Below are positions 23,480 through 34,567 of a stretch of DNA of 64,000 nt, piece after piece. The notes under the pieces were generated by a model, which saw nothing but the letters and a program-made list of their open reading frames with translations, made no database searches and was not told the DNA's origin. The translations under genes were made by a program, and so were the position numbers. Numbering within the stretch: position 1 is the stretch's first letter; every line of letters starts with the position of its first letter. The stretch comes from Pilaira anomala (Eukaryota; Mucoromycota; Mucoromycetes; Mucorales; Mucoraceae): contig JAIXMQ010000003.1 of the NCBI GenBank assembly GCA_025716855.1, positions 480,001 through 544,000 of the forward strand, read 5' to 3'.

Positions 23480-24390
23480 TCATAAAGTCGATCTTTGATA
23501 ATATTGCTGTTGTGAGTAATAATTTGGTCCTTTATCATACCGGTATTGACTTTGTTTCGTGTGACGAAGTTCATGATGATGATGATGACTACTACTATTA
23601 CTAGTGCTATAATAGTATGACGAGGGTGAATAATAGTTGTAACCATAATAAGGCTCATAGTATCCTGCATAATAACTATTGGATAAAGGTATTGTTTGAT
23701 ACTCGCTCGACTTGTGTTGTTGTTGTTGCTGTTGTGTCTCTAATGACTTTGAATATAATAAATACTCCAATTCTTGAATCTTCTTTTCTTTTTTTTTATG
23801 CTTTTTTTCCAATTTCTTAAATGCTTCTTGAAGTTTTTCAAATCCAGCTATATCTATACCCGAAAACGTTTTGCCGTCTTCTTCTTCTAAATGAAAAAAT
23901 TTTAAGTGTGGGGTAAAAAAAAAGGGGGGGGGAGAGAGAGGAGACTCAAATTATTATATATACCTTCTTCTTGTTCTTCATATCGCTCGGATACATGATA
24001 GGGTGTAGGAGTTCTTTGATTGGTAGCTCGGTAAGAATTGAATTGATCGTCATCATCCTCAAGATGATGAGATTTATTTTTAATAGGTATATTTAAGGGT
24101 TGTGTTGTAGTAGCAGTAGGATGATAAGATTCTTCTGTTGTAGAATCATTATCATATATTTCAAAAGGATATGCTTGATTATAAAATGATGTTGTAATTA
24201 ACATGGGCGCACGTTGTGGTACTGATTGAGGAGGTACAGTGGTTGTTGTTGTACTTTTGGTCGTAGTAGGTGGAAATGTATTATTTCTTTTATTATTCGT
24301 TGCTGCTGATATATTCATAAATTCATTTAATCTACTTGTTGGTGAACTATGTCTTCTTGGTCTATTAAACCATTTTCCAAGTGGTGTCAT
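23480..24390 (-). CDS. Unrecognised coiled-coil, low-complexity protein
   Basis: Two exons (24390-23964, 23886-23480) give 277 residues. The N-terminus has MTPLGKWFNRPRRHSS. The middle is Thr/Pro-rich and polar, with an acidic LEDDDDQ. After the intron comes FSGIDIAGFEKLQEAFKKLE and then KKHKKKEKKIQELEYLL, a predicted coiled coil. The end is rich in Gln, Tyr, Ser and His (YYAGYYEPYYGYNYY, SSSHHHHHELRH). The Tyr-rich tail resembles prion-like or condensate-forming tails, but that is only a composition argument. I do not recognise a family. The exon junction (EEEEG to EEEDG) keeps the frame and a normal GTATAT...TTTAG intron of about 77 nt. Confidence 0.6.
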
Positions 24391-24975
24391 AATAAATAAA
24401 AAATTGAAAAAATGAAAAAAGGAAGGCGAGAGTGAGTGAGAGAGAGAGAGAGAAAAAAAAAAAATACGTTTCCCTCTCTTTATTTTTTTTTTTTTTTTCT
24501 CACTGTCCTCTTCCCCTTTTTGTGTTGTTGGTGTATTTGTTTATAAAATGTGACCCTTTTAAAAACTAAACAAAACTGTGCCGCACCACACACACACAAA
24601 AAAAGAAAAGGTATGATAATTAGAAGCACATGAACAAAATTACGTATATATTTAGTTTCTTTCAATCTGTTGTACACTTTTTTCTTTTGAATTTTGACTT
24701 GTAATAAAGTAGTTTTTTTAAAAAAAAAAAAAAAAAAATTGTTGATTAGCATTATTTGAAATAACAAAAATGATATATATATAAATCACTTGTTTGGCTT
24801 AGATATAAAAAAAAAACAATGATACATGTGTTTTTTTTTTAGAGTAAATTAAATAATTATAATATTAGACAATATAAAAAAGTTAGAATCAAAATATATA
24901 TATATAGAGAGAGAGTGTGTAATAGTAGTAGTAGTATTAGAAAAAGAAACCAGCTAATTAAGAGAGACCAAAGCC
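24391..24975. other. Intergenic with GA, CA and TA repeats
   Basis: Promoter side of the coiled-coil gene and 3' flank of the tetraspan gene. It contains a short GA repeat near 24431-24452, a CA stretch near 24585 and TA repeats near 24896. No ORF beyond lysine repeats. Confidence 0.5.
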
Positions 24976-25874
24976 TTATGATGAAGTATTAGAACTTTCT
25001 TGTAACATGAAATCAATATCAATAGGTTCAAAATCAAATCGCCAATCTTTTAAATTATTAGCACCAGTACCAGTAATAAAAGCTGGTAAAGGTTCTGTCA
25101 CACCACCTTTATGATCTACTGTTGTCTCGCCTTCTTCTTCTTCTTCTTCTTCTTCTGCTATAGTCGTAGTGTCGTATTGCATATCCTCATGTTGTGTCAC
25201 GGGATCATGATTAGGACTAATTTGAATCTTGACATTTTCATAAGGATAAACAGGAGAAGGTGGTCTTATAAATGAAACTTTACATTGGTCGGCAAATGTA
25301 TATAACGTCGTCAGTAATAATAGAAACCAGATTCCAATCGATATAAATCCTATTGTTATTACAATGAAAATTGTGAGTATATCAATATATATGTAAGACT
25401 CCTTTCATACATGAGTCTACATTACCTACTATAATCATTGCATTTATAAATTTATAGATATCCTTTGATTTTTGATCACGATTGCTCGATGAAGCTACAA
25501 TAAAGAGAGGTAAAATAAATAAATAAATAAATAAGAAATATCATTTTTAATCATGTCTAGTTACCGTGAAACTCTGTCAAAGTAATACTAGCAGCTGAAG
25601 TCCATAAAGCAATGACAAGTACCGCGAACCCAATTTGAGTTATTAATAATTTTCGAGATAATTCAATGGAACGAACGAGACAAAACAAGAATAAAGAGAC
25701 CGAAACAAATGAAATCACTGCCATAATTAACATGATGGCATCTTCTGGTCCTTTCTCAACTCGAATCAATCCTTGTTTATTCGCTTTACTGAGTCCTACT
25801 GCATTTAATATAATCACTATCAAACTAAGTACTTGTATTAATATCAAGATAATGGTTTGAATCCTTTTGTGCAT
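24976..25874 (-). CDS. Tetraspan membrane protein of unknown family
   Basis: Three exons (25874-25565, 25494-25426, 25349-24976) give 250 residues. Four hydrophobic segments are visible: ILILIQVLSLIVIILNAVGL, IMLIMAVISFVSVSLFLFCL, IGFAVLVIALWTSAASITL, and one across the exon 2/3 junction, MIIVGFISIGIWFLLLLTTL. The last is followed by ADQCKVSFIRPPSPVYPYEN. The arrangement suggests a MARVEL-like tetraspan protein, with the C-terminal 110 residues cytosolic and acidic ([14 protein letters not shown]). I can name no closer family. The second intron splits the codon for the Gly inside the fourth helix, which supports the join. Confidence 0.65.
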
Positions 25875-26224
25875 TTTTTTTTTTTTTTTTTTTTTTTGTA
25901 AAAAAAAAAAGTTAAAAGAAAGAAAAGAACTCTAGATCTACATAAATCCAGACATCAACTTCTTTTTTTATATAAGCAAAGGTAGACTGTATTAAAAACT
26001 CCTTGAAATAAAGGGATTTTCCCTTTTTTTTTTTTTTTCATGATGACCGGAGTTTTTCTCTCTCCTTCCCCTTTCCAACTTTTTTATGCTGTTGTTGTAT
26101 GTCATTTGTCAGTTCATTTTCTTTCTTTCTCGTGTTACTATATTCTGTATTTAATTCACCCTCATTTTTTTTTCTTTACTTCTTTTACCTTTTCTTTTAT
26201 TTTTTATTTTTTTATTTTTCACTC
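25875..26224. promoter_or_regulatory. Divergent promoter between tetraspan and 5'-nucleotidase genes
   Basis: The start codons lie 350 bp apart in opposite directions. The half nearer the phosphoesterase is strongly T and C-rich (26040-26224), as expected for a fungal pyrimidine-rich leader. No factor site stands out. Confidence 0.4.
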
Positions 26225-28596
26225 ATGGCCATTCCATTAGAACTGATTCACTTTAACGACGTGTATCATGTTGCACCAAGTAAAGATGAACCTATCGGTG
26301 GTGCTTCTCGTTTTACTACACTTTTAAACCAAATACGTTCAGAAAGTGAACTTGAACCACTTCTTTTATTCTCGGGAGATGCATTTAATCCAAGTCTTGA
26401 AGGGACTATTACGCGTGGTGGACACATGTAAGTTTAAAAAATAGGAAGGTATATATAAAAAGGCTCATATATGCTTCAAAAAAAAAAAAGGCCTGCTATT
26501 TTAAATCAATTCAAGATTGATGCAGCATGTCTCGGTAACCATGATTTTGATTTTGGTATGCCTCAGTTAGAGAAATTAATAGGACAGACGAATTTTCCTT
26601 GGTTATTATCGAATGTTTTAAATGCGGGTGAAACGGCACATGAAACAATTCATCGTTACTTGATTTTAGAGCAAAATGGATTACGTATTGGTTTAATCGG
26701 TCTTGTTGAAAAGTAAATTATTCTTTATAAATCTATCTGTAATATATCATTTCATTTATTTCTTTTTTTTTGACAGAGAATGGATTCAAACGATCCCATC
26801 GTAAGTAAAAACCCCCCACCCTATTGTGTACACATGTGTGATACAAATTTAAACAATTTTATTTTTTTTAAAAAAAAAAAAAAAGGTTTCCTTCCGATTT
26901 GACTTATTATGATCATATTCAAATTGCAAAAGATCTTTCAAGAGAGTTAAGAGACCCAGACGGACCTCATCATGTTGATTTAATTATTGCATTAACTCAT
27001 ATGCGTGTACCAAATGATATCAAGTTGGCGAGATCTTGTAAAGATGAAATTGATTTAGTGTTGGGAGGGTAAAATATATACATATGAATTCCTTATCCAC
27101 CTTTTCCTTTCTCTTTTTCTCACGCAAATATATATATAGACATGATCATTTTTATTATGTTTCCAAGGCCGTCGAAATTGAAGGAGATCAATGGTCCCGG
27201 GAACAAAACTTAAATGATGTTGGACACGATCCAGAAGAAGAAGAAGGTGAAGATGTCTTTGTTGTCAAAAGTGGAACGGATTTCAGAGAATTCTCTTATT
27301 TGAAAATACAAGTAGATACAAATGAAGAATCTGGTAAAAAGTACATTCAATCTGTTTCAGGTAAAAAGTTAAAAAAAAAAGCAAAAGTTTCATTTTATTA
27401 ACATCTTTTTCGGTGATAAAATATTAGCTAAGCGTGAAGTCATTGAATCCTCCATTGAACCTGATGAAGCTACAGAAGAATTAGTAAATGAAGTATCTAA
27501 ACTTGTATCTGCACGTACAAGTGAACCGATTGGATACACAACTGAGCCCTTGGATGGTCGTAGTATGGCCGTTCGAACTGAAGAGACTAACTTTGGAAAC
27601 TTTACTGCTGATTTAATGATGATGTACTACAAGAGTATTGAAACTCCTGCAGAGATTGGGTTCTGTGTAGGTGGCACGATTCGTAATGACAGTATTATTG
27701 AAGTAGGTGAGATCACATTAGGTGATATCATGACTGCATTTCCCTTTCTAGATCCAGTTGTTGTCATTCGAGTGACAGGAGCTCAGATCTGGGACGCATT
27801 AGAGAACAGTGTATCCGAGTACCCAAAGCAAGAAGGTAGGTTCCCACAATTATCTGGCCTAAGACTTGAATGGAACCCAGATGCACCTCCAGGGAACCGA
27901 GTACGTAACGTCTATACGGTGAAACAGCGTGGATTTAATCTCAAAAAGGCCAACCATCGTCGTTCATTAGGCTTTCCAAACAGATTAACTCGCACTGGTA
28001 AATATGATCCTGAAAACATGGATGAATTAGATATGGAACGTGAGTATATTGTTGCCACTCGAAATTATTTAATTGGTGGCTATGATGGTTATACTGCATT
28101 TAAAGTACCTGAGGATAAAATTGTTGTGGATGAAGAAATGGGTGTTTTGGTCTCGACTCTTTACAGAAAATACTTTTTGGGCTTGAAATATATTAATGCC
28201 TTTCGTGAATACCAAGCCAAGAATGCTCATCATGAAGATCGTATTAAGAAATTGGTAGAAAATGCTGCTTCTCATTGGAGAAAGGTTGCGTTACAGTTTA
28301 AAAGACATAATCATCCTGAGGATGGAAGAAATTGTGATTGTGAGACAAGTAGTCAAGATGAAACTGCTTTTTTGGAAAGTGATATTAAGGATCGTGCTGA
28401 TTATCATATCAGTCGTCAAGGTATTCAAGAAGCTTTTATTGATTCAAGTAGAGGACATCCTGTCTGTATTGAATCAGAAGACGCTGATCCTAAAGGTGAA
28501 AAGAATAACAAGGAAGATGATGATGACTCTTGGGTTAAGCGTTGGGCTAGTATTTGTCCTGTTGTGGAAGGCCGTATTGTACGTGTAGATTATTAA
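26225..28596 (+). CDS. 5'-nucleotidase/UshA-family metallophosphoesterase
   Basis: Six exons (26225-26427, 26491-26712, 26777-26800, 26886-27068, 27140-27360, 27428-28596) give 673 residues. The calcineurin-like domain starts at once (LELIHFNDVYHV) and carries SGDAFNPSLEG, CLGNHDFDFG, IIALTHMR and GGHDHFYYV. The 5'-nucleotidase C-terminal domain follows (ETNFGNFTADLMM, FCVGGTIRNDS, ITLGDIMTAFPFLDPV, YIVATRNYLIGGYDGY). There is no signal peptide, so it looks cytosolic, unlike secreted ecto-nucleotidases. A tail of about 150 residues with an acidic cluster (KEDDDDSW) is extra. Substrate cannot be fixed; nucleotides or other phosphoesters are possible. Exon 3 is 24 nt. Confidence 0.88.
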
Positions 28597-28932
28597 TATT
28601 TTAAGTTTATTAGACCTTTTTTTATTTATTTATTTTTTGTATTATACGTATTTTTTTTTTTTTTTTTAAATAAAGACTTTATTATTATTATCCCCCACTC
28701 TTAAGTCCTTCTAGATTCATCCTGCTAAGCCTCGGATTACTTTTTTTTTTCTCTAGCACTAAAAAAGGTAATACGTTTACGTATACTATTATGACTCAGC
28801 ATTTGCAAATATGCTAAGAGTATTTAGTTTCCCCGAGGATTTATAAAATCCGCTTACTGTTATAAAGGTAACTTTTTTTTTGTTTTGTTTTGTTTATTTA
28901 GAAAGAAACAACAATAACAAAAAAAAAAAAAA
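28597..28932. promoter_or_regulatory. Promoter of the methyltransferase: TGACTCA and TATAAA
   Basis: TGACTCA, the Gcn4/AP-1 consensus, lies at 28792-28798. The palindrome ATTTGCAAAT lies at 28801-28810. TATAAA at 28842-28847 sits inside a near palindrome (GGATTTATAAAATCC) about 85 nt before the ATG. Sites are read directly; binding is inferred. Confidence 0.45.
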
Positions 28933-29766
28933 ATGTCTGAAAATAACGTAACTTATGCCGGTGAAGCCTATTCCAAGTTTCGACCTTCTTATTCACCCGA
29001 GATCTACAAACTCATTGACCAATTTCATTCAAAGAACCATGGCAGTTACGAACTTGCTATTGACGTTGGTTGTGGTACAGGGCAGTCCACAGTCGAAACC
29101 GCCAAAAAGTTCCAACACGTGTACGGTATCGACAACTTGGCTGATCAAATCGAACATAGCACGCAACGTGACAATATTACTTATCAAGTAGGAGCTGCAG
29201 AAGATTTATCTCAATTTAAGAATGGCTCGGTCGATATGATTACATCCGGTACTGCCTTTCACTGGTTTCAGCATGATGTGTTCTTTAAAGAGGCAAAGCG
29301 TGTTTTAAAGCCAAATGGTACATTAGCCATCTACAGTTATTTCTTTCCTGTCCTTAAGAATGTTCCTGACGAAACAAACGCGATCATTAAACATTTAACT
29401 TTGGAAGAGTTTGGGAAATACGCAAATGATAATATTCGGTTTATTCAAAATTTGTATCGTGATATCAAGTTTCCATTTAAAGATCAGAATTGGTATATCA
29501 CTCCTGCATCTGAAGATACAACACATATAAGTCAACCTGTTAAAGGCTCTTTAATGGAAGCCAGTATGACTATGGCTAGATTCTCAGATTATTTAAAGAC
29601 TTCCTCTACTTATTATAATTATTTGAAAGACCCTTCAAATAAAGGAAAGCCTGATCCAGTGGATACTATGATTGAAAAGTTAATGGATACTTTGAAGATC
29701 AAAGATGCAAATCAAACGGTTGATATTGAGTGGCCTACTGTACTAGTTTTAGCTAAAAATGATTAA
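28933..29766 (+). CDS. Trans-aconitate 3-methyltransferase-like SAM methyltransferase
   Basis: A single-exon ORF of 277 residues, the only intronless enzyme gene in the window. It begins YAGEAYSKFRPSYSPEIYKL. SAM-binding motif I is AIDVGCGTGQST (near residues 42-53). It continues with VYGIDNLADQIEH, AAEDLSQF, ITSGTAFHWFQ and KRVLKPNGTLAIYSY. The F(R)PSYP/S...AHWF pattern is typical of the fungal Tmt1/Tam-like class I methyltransferases. Yeast Tmt1 methylates trans-aconitate and isopropylmalate. The substrate here is an inference. A TGACTCA site upstream would fit amino-acid-starvation control. Confidence 0.75.
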   Translation: MSENNVTYAGEAYSKFRPSYSPEIYKLIDQFHSKNHGSYELAIDVGCGTGQSTVETAKKFQHVYGIDNLADQIEHSTQRDNITYQVGAAEDLSQFKNGSVDMITSGTAFHWFQHDVFFKEAKRVLKPNGTLAIYSYFFPVLKNVPDETNAIIKHLTLEEFGKYANDNIRFIQNLYRDIKFPFKDQNWYITPASEDTTHISQPVKGSLMEASMTMARFSDYLKTSSTYYNYLKDPSNKGKPDPVDTMIEKLMDTLKIKDANQTVDIEWPTVLVLAKND

Positions 29767-30503
29767 AAGAATAAAATGACGTGTGTTTATGCTTCTTTTT
29801 TTTTTAGATGTAACAAAAAAAAAAAAAAAAAAAAAAAATTCTGTCCATAAATTACAATTTGTATCATCTTTCAAACCTCTTCCCTCCGCCCCCTTTTTGA
29901 CAACACTAACACTGTTACTATTTTAAAAACCCTTATGATACTCTTTTCCTCAAAAGCGTAAATGAGAGACGTATTTGAATAAATATATATTTCTGGTTAG
30001 CGCTGAAACAAAAAAAATTTTTTGTTTATACTCTGATAACCTAAAAAAAGAGAACAGTAAAGTTAATACAGTGCTTTTATCCTCACTTGGGCACTTTTTT
30101 GAAAATCTACCCATTTAAAGTTTAATCGGATAAATTCGAGACCAAAAAAAAAAAAAGGCTTCAGCCGGCTGTAAAACTTTAAAAAAAGAGTGGTGGGGCT
30201 TCTGACGTTCCACATAACAACGTCCTTTCAAAACAGAGGCCTGTTCTCTGTGACACCTATTCAACGTAGTACATCTTTTTTTTTTTTATGGAAAAGATTG
30301 GGCTTAGTAAAAATTGGTTAGTTATACTGGACTTTTTTTTTTTTTGCGTAACTTTCCAGGATTACAATGCATTACAAATTTCAATAGGATATTTTTTAAT
30401 TTAGTTCTTTTTGAACTTCACTGTAAATGTTTTTTAAAAGATAGGTGTAACCTTTTAGTGATCTCTCAATAATGACCTTTATTTTGCGAATCTTCTTTAT
30501 ATT
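29767..30503. other. Gene-poor intergenic sequence
   Basis: A/T runs and scattered unique sequence 3' of the methyltransferase gene. I see no ORF, RNA gene or repeat family. Confidence 0.5.
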
Positions 30504-31439
30504 TCATATTGTGTCATTAAATATTAGCAATACAACATGTTTCTGAACAATCCAAGAATATTTTGAATTTGAACGGCTCTTCGTTTGCTTGAGATGCAAT
30601 TTCCAACACTTTATTCCGTTAATTGTTTTACCCTCTAGACAAATATGAATAGGTTTGCTGTCATCATTCTAAACAAAAGAGAGGAAGTTTTGCTTTGTAA
30701 TAAATTTCTGTGTGTAGAAGCTAATGCTTGTAGATTGAAACGTATGACAACGCCTTTCCTTTTGAGTAGATAGATGAACAATTGAATTTAATTTGCATTC
30801 GTCAAGTTGTTGAGGAAATACGGGTATCACTAGACATTCGTGGATATTAATGTTCTCAACCATCTTGACTGCAAGTTGTGTCGAGCTATTGTTTAAGTAT
30901 ACCCTTGCTTCATTAGTTGGTATGAGATGTGCTGTTGAGGGAGGAACCAATGTTACATGAATTAGCTTCAAGGTGCACGCTAGATGTAACCAGGAAATTG
31001 TAGACACAAATTCTAAACACAAGTCTTTTTTTTTTTTTTTATATACCATTTGTCGTGTCTAACAAGAAAATTCGAATATTTATGTGCATAAATTTCTGGT
31101 TCTGTTGGAAGAGAGAATTTTGTGGGCGAAAGTTTCTAACATGAGAATCAACTAAAGGGTCGCATCTAGAGATATCAACTTTAACTATTGTTACCGATAC
31201 CAATTGATATAATTACTCAACTAACTATTATCCCTCATCGGAATCAATTCCTATAATAGGGTACTAGTCAAAAAAGTTTTCAACAAAGTGATTGGTGTTT
31301 CATTGTTAACTTGGGTTCTACAAGCGTTTGTAACAATGTTTTCGTATATAGACATATTAAAAGAGAATAACTGTGTTTTAAGTTTCTGCGGATACATCAT
31401 AGTCAATTCAAAAGTAAAGCTATAGTATTTATATTCCAT
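30504..31439 (-). pseudogene. Possible arrestin-like gene remnant in several frames
   Basis: Four minus-strand segments look protein-like. 31439-31251 starts with ATG and has YYSFTFELTMMYPQKL and ETPITLLKTFLTS. 31212-31047 has LVSVTIVKVDISRCDPLVDS and FMHINIRIFLLDTTN. 31012-30669 has FVSTISWLHLACTLKLIHV, VPPSTAHLIPTNEARVYL and CLVIPVFPQQL. 30668-30504 has HICLEGKTINGIKCWKLHL. Segments two and three join in frame if a 34-nt GT...AG stretch (31046-31013) is removed. The first join fails because of a stop. The beta-strand pattern recalls fungal arrestin-like proteins, but I found no diagnostic motif. It may be a decayed gene or a real one with junctions I could not place. Confidence 0.3.
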
Positions 31440-32462
31440 ATAAGACCGGCTCGTTAAAACATATTGAAGCTTCCCTTTTTTTTTTTTTTTATCAAAGGCA
31501 ACCTTTGATACACCTTTTGCACTGCTACAAAATCTCCATCTAAATTGAGAAGGTGTGGGTAATATCTAAAAAAAAAAGTAAGGGAACATTCATGTTAAAG
31601 GAAAGCGGAATTAGATAGTTAGTAAAAAAAAATGATCGTTGTATGCAATAAGTTATAAAGTTTCGAGGCTTAAAAGGCTAACCAAAAACAATTTTAAAGT
31701 TTAGTGCTTAATTGAATTTAAAAACAAAAAGGGAAACAATCAACACGTTTGATATTTAATAATATGAGACGTTTAAAGTTAAATTGGTCAGACAAAAACT
31801 TTCTTTTTTAAAATCGGTAGTCGAGATAATGACATATGTATTCCTATACTCCCAAAGAAGTCAAAATAGACTATTGTTCCTAATAAAGTCTTGTGTTTTT
31901 AATGAATTTTTATTTATGTTCATCAATTCACCCATTTTGGACAAAGTCCCGGAAAGACACAATTGGCCTGTACCACAAAAAATACGTCTCTAAAAATATA
32001 CATTATATCTTAATCGACTGGAGTAGATTGGGCGAAACCGAAAAACTAATCTAATATTAGTAGATAATATGGTACATCGTTTGCTAAGGATTCGTATCTA
32101 GTTTCAATTAATGGATTTAAGTATCTAGGACGTTGCAGTTACTGAAGAAAAAAAAATATCTTGGAAAGTTGGCATGTTAGCAAAAAAAAAATGGGTTTTC
32201 TTTTTAAAAAAAAAGTCAAATTTAACCTTTACACTATTAAATTAAAATATTGCATTGAAAGGACCTTTTTCTTTGTGAGCGCTATGTTAATGTGCTGCAC
32301 GTAACATTTTTTTTTTTTAATAACACGCCGATATCTGAAAGTAAAAGAGCATTTCATTTATTTTTGGCTGAGGAAAAAAATACAATAGAATATATTTGGT
32401 ATGTTGCCGCACATGTGCAAAAGACACAAAATTCGTGGATGGGCTCAAAACCTGCGCGTAGA

Positions 32463-32498
<36 letters not shown>

Positions 32499-33582
32499 GA
32501 ACTCACACGCTTTTTTTTCCCAGCCTTGTCAGTTAATAATTACAGAAAACAACAACTACGAATCGATGGTCTGATCGTAATATTTACTTACTGCGCGAAT
32601 CTAAAAAAAAAAAAGTTATGTTTATATAACCACCACGGCTTTGTATGTATCAAACAAAAAGGAATCATCAATTCACTCAGCCCATCGTTTTTTTTTTCTA
32701 AAAAAACATTATTCTTTACTGTTAGCTTTTCATCGTAGCTTGGCTTGTATCACAACTAATTCATTAAACTTTAAAGCCTTGAAATTTAGCACAAGTTTAA
32801 TACTAATAAAAAATAAGAAAGTTTTTTTTTAGTTGAAATAGTTATCTGCCTCATATACCTATGTGCTAGCGATTTTTATTTTTTTGTAGCAATTTTATGA
32901 ACGAACTCAGTTTTGGTGCCCCGCTTTTTTGCCAGTGATCCTTTTTTTTTTAAGGACATATGTTGCCTCATGGAAAAAGAAAAAGAGCAGTAAAAAGCTA
33001 AAATTACAGGCTACTTTCAGGATTTTCTGATCAAATAATACGTCTGTATCACTTTCGGATCTTTGTTATAACGCATTCTGTCTTTTTTTTTTTATTATTA
33101 TTATTAATGTAACTAAAAAAAAAAAAAAAAAAAAAAAACTTTATAATGTATATACAACATGAATATTTGTGTTCTCGTTACAAGTTTTTTTTACACCTGC
33201 CACAATTTCAATTGCATCTAATCAAAAAAATTTTTTTTTTCAAGATATGTGAAGTTCCTGTTTGAATATAAGGTTGTGGCTTGTTGATACAATTCGAAAT
33301 TTGAGTAGCTTGTAATGCAAAAAAAAAAAAAGCATCTTAGCAAGTGATGATGAAAAATGATGAGTACATAATTTGTGTTATGGTGACAATTTTAGTTTTA
33401 ATAGGTCAATCTCCTACTCAAAAAACTTGTGTATCGATCAATTTTTATTGTTCCTTTTGAGCTTTTTTTTTTTTTTTTTTTTGTAAAAGCTCAAGTATGT
33501 AAACCTTATAAAGCCAAACTCGAGTACAAAAAATTCAATGTAGTGTGTAAATTAAATTGAAAAAATACCATTTATACAAAAT
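31440..33582. other. Gene-poor region with GA repeat and A/T runs
   Basis: About 2.1 kb without a supported gene. A (GA)n repeat lies at 32466-32494 and several A or T runs of 10-20 occur. The ORFs here read through repeats or have no protein-like content. Confidence 0.5.
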
Positions 33583-33849
33583 ATGTCCGCACCCGGATAT
33601 GCAATTCAAAAAAAAAGACAAATCCATTGTACATACGGAGTAACACAAATGACAGCGTGTTGTATTTTTCTCCCTTTCTTGGGATTTTTTTATGCAAGGG
33701 CTTATATTCTACCTGTAATTTTTTTAGAGAAAGTTATTGACAAGAATAATAGATGTTGGGCAAAAGAAAGTTTTTCAATATTATTATTTGGATGTTTCCT
33801 CTATTTCCAAACGTGTATACTTTATGTTATTGTCACAAAATCTCTTTAG
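33583..33849 (+). CDS. Small putative membrane protein
   Basis: A single ORF of 88 residues, MSAPGYAIQKKRQIHCTYG at its start. It has two hydrophobic segments (CCIFLPFLGFFYARAYILPV and FSILLFGCFLYFQTCILYVI) separated by a polar loop (EKVIDKNNRCWAKES). It stands alone in a gene-poor region. I do not recognise a family. It could be one exon of a larger decayed gene or a genuine small protein. Confidence 0.35.
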   Translation: MSAPGYAIQKKRQIHCTYGVTQMTACCIFLPFLGFFYARAYILPVIFLEKVIDKNNRCWAKESFSILLFGCFLYFQTCILYVIVTKSL

Positions 33850-34567
33850 TGATGAAAAAGGGTAAGATCTATATATAAACCCAAAAACAGTTGTACAAAT
33901 AGTCGAGATTAAGAAATAATAGTGGCGCTGTGTTGATAAACAGAAGAAATCTTGGCTTAGCAGTTTTTTTATTATTTTTTTTTTCTTCTTTTTGACACGT
34001 TACTTTTTAGATTATTCATAAAAAAATAAAAATAAAGAATGTTATTGTTTTCTAAAGCCAGAGGTCAAAATGTATTCTAAGCAAAAATGAAAATGAAAAA
34101 TAAGGCAGAAAAAATAAAGAAATAAAATTAAGAAAAAGGACAAAGCCGATTTTTTTTTTTTTATTCGGCTGATAATAAATACATTGTATATTTTCTTTTT
34201 TATTTCTTTAAACAAGGTACAATTAAAAATGTAGATGATTTTATAATTTTTTTATTATTGTGTTTTGCTTACATTTTCATAGAGTTCAGAGATCTGATAC
34301 TGTATACAAGTTTATATTTTCGCTTGGGTTAGCCGGTTACTCTATAAATAAATTACAGTGTTGTTAGTGGGCTTTAAAATATGAGGCTTAAACAAACAAA
34401 AAGTATATGACACTTTAATCTCTGAGCCGTAATACAAAGAAAAAAAAAAAAAAAAAAAAAAAAGTTATATATAAAGGGATGATGATGTATAACTTTTTTT
34501 TTTCTTTTTTTTTTTTTACTTTACAAACAACACATATAAATATAGGAACCACCTCTTTAAAACAAAA
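33850..34567. other. Intergenic, nothing recognised
   Basis: AT-rich sequence with an A run at 34440-34463 and T runs near 34494-34517 that precede the next start codon. No gene seen. Confidence 0.5.

Noticed and set aside
32292..32738. Plus ORF of 148 residues spanning a GA repeat
   Set aside because: The repeat encodes alternating Glu/Arg and the flanks are not protein-like.
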